This document shows positions 56,976 to 64,000 of a stretch of 64,000 nt of DNA, piece by piece. The position numbers and the translations under genes are program-made. Source of the DNA: Rehmannia glutinosa (Eukaryota > Streptophyta > Magnoliopsida > Lamiales > Orobanchaceae); NCBI GenBank assembly GCA_016081115.2, contig JABTTQ020003040.1:186001-250000 (forward strand). The letters are read 5' to 3'. Within the stretch, counting starts at the first letter, position 1, and each line of letters begins with the position of its first letter. Below the pieces are notes generated by a model that made no database searches, was not told the DNA's origin, and saw only the letters and a list, made by a program, of their open reading frames with translations.

Positions 56976-58167
56976 GTTTTTGGCATTTGCCACAAATATT
57001 TGCATAATTGGGGTGATTTGGGGGAGTTTTAAACTTTTAGGTGGAGGCGCCACAATATTTCTTTTTTTTTTTCACTCTGGTTTTGTAGGCGCCAGTCAAA
57101 CTGGCGCCTACAATTTTTTTTTTAATTTTGAATTTTTGAAAATTCCTTTCAAATTTTAAATAAATACAAAATTTTAGATAACTATAATTTGAAATATTAC
57201 TAAATCAAAACCAGATTAAATAATAAAACCTACAATAAATATTTAAATAAATGCACAATTTTTAGATAACTATAATATGAAATATTACTGAATCAAAACC
57301 AGATTAAATAATAAAACCTACAACAAATATTTAAAAAAACAACAAGAAATTACACATTAGAAAACTAGAATAAGAAACGTCATCCCATTATTCAAATATA
57401 TACGAAGCAATTCGAATATTCATACTTAAAATTCTATTATGTGGTCTGCATATTTTCGGTGGATGTTGGTGAAATCAACGCCTGTTAAAAATCAATGTTG
57501 TTAAAATTGGACCGACCGATTCGAATGGGAACCGATCACATGCCCAATCAGTTTTTGTAGTAAAATCGAGTGATTAAAAAAAAATTGTTGTCACCCCATC
57601 AAATCCGATGAAAACTCGAAAACTAATTGCATGTGGAATTTCAGCACAATGAGAGGTGTGATGGGTTATTGCGGTAACCAAAAAAAATATTATTTTTAAT
57701 TCTTTAATCGAGGTGCTTGGATTAAAGAATCAAATAAAAAATTGGGTTGGCGCAATAACCAATTGCGGCTCTCAGGTGCAATTGGTTATTGCCCCAACAC
57801 TTTAATAAACAAGTCCTCCAATTCCCAGTCTTTTTCAACAAATTTATTCCTTTTTTAACTATGTGTTATAAGTTTTATTATTTAATAGGGTGTTGATTCA
57901 GTAATATTTCATATTATAGTTATCAAAATTTGTGTATTTATTTAATAATTGAAAGAAATTTTTGAAAATTCAAAATTAAAAAAAAAAATAAATTGTAGGC
58001 GCCTGTCAAACTGTCGCCTACAAAACCAGACTGAAAAAAAAGGAACGAGGCGCCATTGGGATTGACGCCTTCTTAGTAAGCGCCATTTCTAGTGGCGACT
58101 CCACCTAAAAATTTAAGACTCCCAAATCACCACAATTCTGCAAAAAGTTGTCACAAATGCCACAAAC
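56976..58167. mobile_element. long-TIR MITE with GGCGCC hairpins, about 1.19 kb
   Basis: Left arm (56976 to about 57250) and right arm (about 57880 to 58167) are inverted copies: GTTTTTGGCATTTGCCACA against the complement GTTTGTGGCATTTGTGACA, then GGTGATTTGGG, TTTTTAGGTGGAG, CTGGTTTTGTAGGCG and ATTTTGAATTTT. Each arm contains its own hairpin TAGGCGCC..GGCGCCTA. The centre has a tandem duplication of about 92 bp (57160-57340) and a GCAATAACCAATTGC..GCAATTGGTTATTGC inverted pair (57750-57800). Long TIRs suggest a Mutator-type relative. A clear 9 bp duplication is not seen. Confidence 0.7.
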
Positions 58168-58179
58168 CGTCAAATAACG

Positions 58180-58946
58180 CAGAATCGTATCATTTGAATC
58201 AACATCAATCATGTCTCTCTTGACAACGGAGCCAAGTCACCAAGAAAAGAAACATTCGAAAGAGACAGGGAGATAACAAGAAGCACAACCTCGCGGAGAG
58301 CAAGAGTCCCAACAATGTCTGGTTGTGTGATGCCCGCAAATTCCTTTGAGACTCCTTTAACAAAATTCCCATGGGGGCTTTGGATAAAAATCCTTACCCC
58401 AGCTCAATTTTTGGACAGAGAGATGGCACCATCAAAATATATATGAGTACCATTGGGTGCATGTCGGAGCAATTCCAATTCCTGTAAAGCGGGCGAAGGG
58501 CATTCGTGGTTAGTGATGACAAGGTAATAAAAGCGAAGGGTGTGGCTAGTTTGGAGAACAATGGATTGGGGAATGCTAAAGGGATCATCGAATAGTTTCT
58601 TGTTTTGATTGAACTAGATATTCGAGCAGAGAGTTAAGAAGTATTCGGAAATGTGGTTTGGGCAGTGAAGGATAAGTTCTCAGATCCAGAGGTCGCCACA
58701 CGTTTGCTAGAAACGGAGCACAAATTGGTGGAGCCCGGAAAGGAACCAGACTTGGGAGGCGTAAAGGTAGAGAAAGAAGAGATGGGTAGTTGAGGTGTCA
58801 GGCAAGGCGTAGAAGGTGCAGTGGGATGGGTAAGAGAGGTGGCGATAGGCGAGGTTTTGTGGTACGGGGAGAGTGTTTGGGAGAAGACGACAAGCGAAGT
58901 GGGTAATATGACCGGGGATTTTCAAAGCCCAGAGTTTTTTTTCCAA
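58180..58946 (-). pseudogene. LINE zf-RVT and RNase H region
   Basis: 58946-58707 reads KLWALKIPGHITHFACRLLPN and PVPQNLAYRH, then CTFYALPDTSTTHLFFLY and SQVWF. This fits the zf-RVT pattern (KIP.K..HF.WR..., LPT..NL..R, HLFF.C..A..VW), with the first C of the finger pair kept (C in SHCTFYA) and later ones changed. Downstream frames give THIYFDGAISL and GVRIFIQSPHG, an RNase H-like start whose catalytic D is kept. Several frame changes are present. Confidence 0.72.
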
Positions 58947-59663
58947 ATTAGAGATGGTCCTGAGTTGGGCTCGACAGAGAGATGTGAGCTGGATAAATAC
59001 TCTGAGGTATCGAGAATGGAGTGGTATGGATTTGACCGAGAATTTTTATTTTTGCTTAGGAACCAGGCCCATGTGTCGGGGTGTTGCATGTTACTAGGTG
59101 GGACTGAGAGAATGGTTTGGGCGATATGGGGGAAGGGACACATGTTCATTACGAGGGGCGTCCCACCAAGAGGTGACTGGGTTAATGAGAGAGGCAACAA
59201 TGGCGGTGGGTGTGGGGTTCGTGTTTGGGTCGAGGGGAATGGTGAATGGTGGAGTGGGGAGCCAACGATCATGCCAAATTTTGGTATTATTTTTGGAATA
59301 GATACGTTTGAAGCACCCTAGGATGAGAAACCATTTACCTTCGAGTATACTATGCCAAGTACAGGATGGGCGGTGCCCCAGGGATGCATCAAAGAAGTCG
59401 GAGTTAGGGAAATATTTGGCTTTAAGAGTTTGGGCAAGGATAGAGGAAGAATTGGAAAGAATGTGTCAAGCTTGCTTAGATAGTAGTGCAAGATTAAAAT
59501 CTTGTAATTAGCATAAACCAAGGCCACCAGAGGATTTACATCGGGTTAAGGTGTGCCATGGGGACCAGTGGATTTTGCGTTTAGATGGCGAACTACCCCA
59601 CCAAAGAGGAACATATCAAGGATTGGATGTCAGAGATAATGGACTCCGAGAATTTGAAACAGC
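58947..59663 (-). pseudogene. LINE connection region, out of frame
   Basis: The part between reverse transcriptase and zf-RVT. Pieces at 59527-59318 (NYKILILHYYLSKLDTFFP) and 59272-58922 (FPHIAQTILSVP, NPYHSILDTSEYLS) match the usual LINE order, in different frames. Plus-strand frames here (58821-59321) are antisense by-products. Confidence 0.6.
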
Positions 59664-62451
59664 TCATGGCATATGCCGGGATGGCTTGGAGAACAGATTT
59701 GATAAAGATTTCTGGCCTACTTTAGAGAATTGATTTGAGTTCCAACAATGGATTCGTTGCCAAATCCTGTCCTTTATATTGCCAAGGATTTCGTTCTTAT
59801 TTATTCCAATGACACTTGGGAGACCCAAATACTTCCCGTGCGAGTCCGCTTTCTTGAAACCCAAAATGTTGACAATTGTTGTGGCGGTGACTGTGTTGAT
59901 ATCTTTGTTGAAGATGATACCGGATTTGTCTAAATTCACAAGTTGGCCAGAGACCTTCTCATAAAGTCGGATAGCAAAACAGAGATATTTCGCTTCTTCA
60001 ACTGTGATTTTTCCAAACAGGAGTGTGTCATCTGCAAAGAAGAGGTGGGAAATGGGATTGGTTGTCTGACTAATTGCAATGCCGTGGATTTTTCTACAGT
60101 GTTGTAAATCCTGCAAAAGACACGAAAAAACTTCTGAACATATGATGAACAAATAAGAGGAAATAGAGGGGGTTAGATGACCAAATTCCATGCCATTAAG
60201 AAGAAAGGAAAATGACGTAGTTGACACACACTTGATAATAAGATCGACAAAAGGGGGAGGGAAACCTAGAGCTGACATGGTGTGACGGATAAAGACCCAT
60301 TCCACCCTATCAAATGCTTTACTTATATCTAACTTAATAGACATAAGTCCAGTACTTGAAGGGGGTTTAGTTTTCATGTGGTGATGAAACTCATGTGCGA
60401 GGAGGACAATGTCAGTGATAAGATAACCAAGAATGAAAGCACTTTGGGACTCGGAGATGACCTTAGGGAGGGATGTCCTAATTCTGTTAGCCAAGACCTT
60501 GGATGCAAGTTTATAAATGACATTACATAGACTGATGGGGCGGAATTGGGTGATGTGATCGGGGTTCTTTGTTTTGGGAATCAGAACTATATGAGTGAAA
60601 TTTATATTATGCTCAAAGGACTGGTTGTTGAGAACATGAAACACAAAATTAATGACATCGGACCTAATTAAATGCCAGAACTTTTGAAAAAAGTCAGGGC
60701 TCATACCATCGAGTCCTAGCAATTTGAAGGGATGCATTTGTTTGAGGGTTTTGACGATCTCCTCTTCCGTAAAAGGTTCCAATAGTAGCTTTGTCATTTC
60801 TGGTGAAACCCAGGGTCTGATTCTGGAGATAGCCTGTGTAGGTTCCAAGGGGTGTGAAGTAAGGTTTAGAAGAGGGGGTTGAATAAACCTTACCAAATTT
60901 TCGATTTAATCCTTTTAAAATAATTCAACAGAGTTGACTCAAACAATTATGTCCTTGATGGACAACTAAGTTGACTTTTCAGCTAAGTTACCCACTCAAG
61001 AGACTCGATAGAGCTGTTGATAGTATAACTCGGCTGCTCAAGCCAAATACTTAACTTGGCTGATTGATTTTTTAACAACGGAAGACTTAATACCCTTAGA
61101 TTTATTTTAAGCTTGGTTTAAACACTTGATTCTTAGCACTTAGTTAATTTCCAATTTGATAGCAAATATGATTCTAATAGCATATATAATGTAAATATGC
61201 TGGAAAGTAAATTTGCTGAAAGTAAATGACACAAATATTTTATAGAGGTTCGAAGATAGGGTAATTATTCTAATCCTCTCTTCTCCAACTCCTGGAGGAA
61301 TACACTATGTAAAAGATTAGTTTACAGAGTGGTGAACAGTCTGGAGACAATCTTGATCACACAGCTGGCTTCTCTTGCGACTCAGCTTCTTCACAGGGCA
61401 GATGCCTTGCTACTTCAGCTCACTTCTCAAGTTCTTGGATTTGATCACGAATCCCTCCAACAAACTTGATAATGGTCCGACCTGAAAACTTTCTACAATC
61501 CTAACTTGGATAGTAGATCCTTTTGATTTCTTCAAAAGCTTCATCTTCAACAGATTTGAAGCTGTCTTTCCTTCACAACTTGTGTTGGATCGATTTCCTT
61601 CGAGTTTCAGGCCTGAGGAATTGTTTGAATGTTTATGAGAATGTTGTAGGTTAAATGCTTGAATATTGTTTGCTTGTTCGTGGTTCAGGTAACCTCTTCT
61701 CAATAACTTTCTCAGCCTTTTATGGTGTACATTTGAAATTTTGCCCGTTGAAAAGATAGGCTAATTTCAAATGTCACTTTTGTTCGTTGGCTTGCCTTGG
61801 TCTGCAGTCCTTGATGTTGACCTTTCCTCATATTAAATGTCTTCGCAGCATTGCAGATGTCTGACAGAAGGTGCAGTGTTTCCCATTGGCTTATTCCTTT
61901 TGCACAATTCTGGGACAAACACTTTAGACCTGACAGCTTCGACATATTACTACATTGAGTAATATTCTTGACTTTAATCAATGGATCTAGTCAGTTGTCT
62001 TGACTACACTGCTGTCTTTGCCCTAGGTGACTTGAGTCAGCTCCAACCATTGGATAACTCATCTGTCACTTCAACTTGAGACTTGGCTTCTTGAGTTGAC
62101 TTGACTGACACTTCTCATAGTTGTTCCTCAGCTGACACTTCTTCACTCGAGTCCTTGATTTCCTTCTTGGCCATACTCAGCTGACACACAGCAGAGTCTT
62201 CAATCCAGTCCGCAATTGACTTCTTGTAATCCTTGGCTTATCTAACTTGACTCAGCTTTTCCAGTTTAAGTTTTACATGGTATCATCAAAATATACTCAA
62301 TAAATTTCCTAACAGCCTGGTTAATCTCAATTCTGTTGACGGGCGAGTAGAAGTAGATTTGTAATGCCTGCGCTACTTTTTTCCCCCTGTTTTTGGTCAA
62401 TGTATAGAAATTTGCCAACTTGTTATTTTTCCTTTCCGGAGTTTCATGCAT
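59664..62451 (-). pseudogene. LINE reverse transcriptase, interrupted by a solo LTR
   Basis: From 60831 to 59664 one long open reading covers the domain: ISRIRPWVSPEM, LGLDGMSPDFFQKFW, VLIPKTKNP, RPISLCNVIYKLASKVLANR, ESQSAFILG, KLDISKAFDRVEW and FADDTLLFGK (FADD at 60027-60038). The open frame extends 20 codons into the LTR and so has a false start at 60896. The true upstream part lies right of the LTR (62451 to 62320, KNNKLANFYTLTKNRG and IEINQA). When the LTR and one GCCTG are discounted, the frame is continuous across the site. The domain after FADD still runs to KYLGLPSVIG, so it was intact until late. Confidence 0.88.
60837..62314 (-). mobile_element. copia-type solo LTR, copy 2 (uninterrupted)
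   Basis: 1478 bp, TGTAGGTTCC to TTTCCTAACA, with perfect 5 bp duplication GCCTG (60832-60836 and 62315-62319). Same family as 12348-26252. On the minus strand the TATA position reads CATAAAAGG. No protein is encoded; small frames inside are by-products. Confidence 0.9.
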
Positions 62452-62469
62452 TTTAATGGAAAAATATTT

Positions 62470-62671
62470 CGATTAGGATTTATGTATATCTAAATTTGTG
62501 TAATTATATCTGATGGACCTAAATTAGTACTCAAGAAATATGTTATTAGTAGTGAGAGAAATCCAAATTATTTTTGTTGTTAAGATCCTCAAGAGACCAT
62601 CCTTGATTCATTCATTTCAACATTGGCAAAAAAGAAATGAATAGATTACCCAAGACACGTTGGACATGAAT
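62470..62671. other. AT-rich gap, nothing recognised
   Basis: Lies between the LINE target duplication and the start of segment copy B. Confidence 0.5.
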
Positions 62672-64000
62672 ATGCATTGGGTATTATTTTTGGATTTTGT
62701 GGATTTAATACGATAAATAGAGTTACAAACAAAATATTACTTCCACATTATTTTCATAGATTCTTCTTCTTTGTTTTGAGTACATATATGATTTCTTTAT
62801 ATTTCAACTGTTTCAATCGTTCACATTTTAACTGGTTTGTTATATTTAGTAATTAATACTTATTTTTGACGGATAGTAATGCTTATTATTTTTAAAACAG
62901 GTTAACTGGAAAGGGAAAATAGCAATTGGAAAGGGAAAATTGTAATTAGTCGGTACGGTAAATTGATCTCTTTAGACTTTTGGCCCCCTAAATTATTAAT
63001 ATTTCAAAAATTAACCACCAACATAATTCGAAAATTGTGTCATCTTGAAGGGATTGGGAATCTGATATCTTGGTCCAACTAATGTGTCCAACCGGTTTAA
63101 TAGAATTAATTATATATTTTTTATTATATTTTATAACAAAATGGAACACGTTATTTATATTAGTATGTATACATTTTAAAGACGAAAAAACGTATAAATA
63201 ACCAACTTTAAATTATCTAACATAACCTATTTCAAATAATCACATAAATTTAACACAATACCATGTTTAAAACGTTAAGTTTCTATAAAAAAAAAAAAAA
63301 CATAAATTTACATGTTCAATTGGTTTTGGCCAGTTATAACCGGTTCAATTGCAAAATGATTTTTACGTACGCTAGTCAGACAGGGATGACCGCGGGTTCG
63401 TGGTTGAATCGGCTAGTCTGATCCAATTTTGAAACAATGGGTGCAGTTGGGAAGGGGCATGAAATAATGTATTTTGTAGTAACACGATAACTAGGGGGGA
63501 TAAACGGTCGGTTTGGTGCGAAACCAATCAGAACCGCAAGAAACCAAAAAATAAATTTGGCTTTTTTTCATAATCAAAATCGAACCGCATGTCTAGAAAA
63601 ACGAACCGAACCAAGCTGGTCGGTTCGGTACGATTCCGTTCTCGGTTGGAGCTTTATTTTGGGCTTTTATTTTGTTTGCTAAAAATAATTATATTTTACA
63701 TTTATTTGACAATTAACAATGAAATAAAATTAAAAAGTGAAATAATTATATAAAAATAAATATAAAATAGAAATTCACATTTTTTTGTTTGATTCGGTGC
63801 AAACCGATATTCACTAGACCAAAATCGAACCGAACCAAACTAAAAATTAATTCGATTTATTAGATTTAAAACTTTACTGAAACTGTTTAACCAAAAAAAC
63901 CGGACCGCATTGAATTCATTGGTTTGATTCGTTTTTTCAGTTCCGATTCAGTTTTGCTCATCCCTACCTATATAAAACCATGGAAAAACATTTTCCACGT
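62672..64000. repeat. duplicated segment, copy B (cut by the window end)
   Basis: Collinear with the outer parts of 32641-43640. It lacks the 442 bp MITE and the MULE, showing uninterrupted text at both sites. It also lacks about 150 bp seen at 42530-42680. The match still continues at 64000. Confidence 0.8.
63492..63966. mobile_element. hAT-type MITE, copy in segment B
   Basis: Starts TAGGGGGGATAAAC and ends GCTCATCCCTA, with AACCGAACC words inside. Orthologous in position to 43121-43600. Confidence 0.7.

Larger units (their letters stand above)
56874..62458 (-). mobile_element. L1-type LINE (5' truncated), split by two insertions
   Basis: The minus strand carries reverse transcriptase, a zf-RVT domain, RNase H and a 3' end reading CTCTTTCAGTAATTAATATAG then TTTATTTTCCCCT and a short poly-A, typical of plant L1 ends. 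Flanks GAAAAGTATTT (56863-56873) and GAAAAATATTT (62459-62469) form an 11 bp duplication with one change. A MITE (56976-58167) and a solo LTR (60837-62314) interrupt it. ORF1 and endonuclease are missing, so it is truncated at the 5' end. Confidence 0.85.

Noticed and set aside
58821..59321. 166 codon plus-strand frame
   Set aside because: Antisense to the LINE connection region, whose minus-strand motifs are recognisable.
60837..60896. Start of the LINE frame at 60896
   Set aside because: The first 20 codons are LTR sequence, so this is not the true start.
1..64000. tRNA, rRNA or organellar DNA insertions
   Set aside because: I looked for conserved tRNA and rRNA words and saw none; a tRNAscan or organelle search would be decisive.

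Overview
This is nuclear DNA of a flowering plant, probably a eudicot. The evidence is AT-rich sequence, plant-type LTR retrotransposons of the copia, Athila-type gypsy and large non-autonomous classes, Mutator, CACTA and Harbinger transposons, an L1-type LINE, (TA)n tracts, and one plant-specific peptide gene. I cannot name the species. I see no rRNA, tRNA, organellar or bacterial sequence. Nearly all of the window is nested mobile elements. The only ordinary host gene I can support is a small RALF-like secreted peptide gene at 44341-44613 (minus strand).

Layout. 457-10412 is one solo LTR with a CAAAT target duplication, split by a decayed copia element (1906-7802) and a Harbinger-type MITE (9726-10264). 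10997-28499 is a TIR element next to (TA)n. It was split by a copia-type solo LTR (12348-26252, duplication TCTAG), which was itself split by a 12.3 kb Athila-like element (12477-24821) carrying gag-pol and the extra post-integrase ORF. Two more members of the same TIR family follow head to tail, joined by (TA)n tracts (28530-30002 and 30038-32615). 33220-42052 is a Mutator-like element. It has a frameshifted MURA-type transposase on the plus strand and a convergent Ulp1/C48-protease-like gene on the minus strand. It also has three arrays of the palindrome CACGAT(AT)ATCGTG, one in each 5' leader and one between the two 3' ends.

The Mutator element and a 442 bp MITE (32712-33153) lie in a segment that recurs at 62672-64000 without either insertion, so that copy acts as an in-window empty site. 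45224-47704 is a CACTA element holding a solo LTR. 48052-56331 is a young non-autonomous LTR element (about 3.0 kb LTRs, 2.26 kb interior with no recognisable coding, duplication GTTTA). 56874-62458 is an L1-type LINE (minus strand) split by a 1.2 kb long-TIR MITE and by a second copy of the 1.48 kb copia-type solo LTR (duplication GCCTG).

The exact target duplications give an order of events: host segment, then TIR elements or LINE, then solo LTRs, then the Athila element. A recurring theme is short palindrome arrays inside transposons: the ATATCG arrays of the Mutator element, GC-rich hairpin modules in the Athila LTR and interior, GGGCGCTGCAGCGCCC modules in the LTR inside the CACTA element, and GGCGCC hairpins in the long-TIR MITE. 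The Mutator arrays are the best candidate for something undescribed. All transposon coding regions look broken by frameshifts or stops, so present activity would need help in trans.
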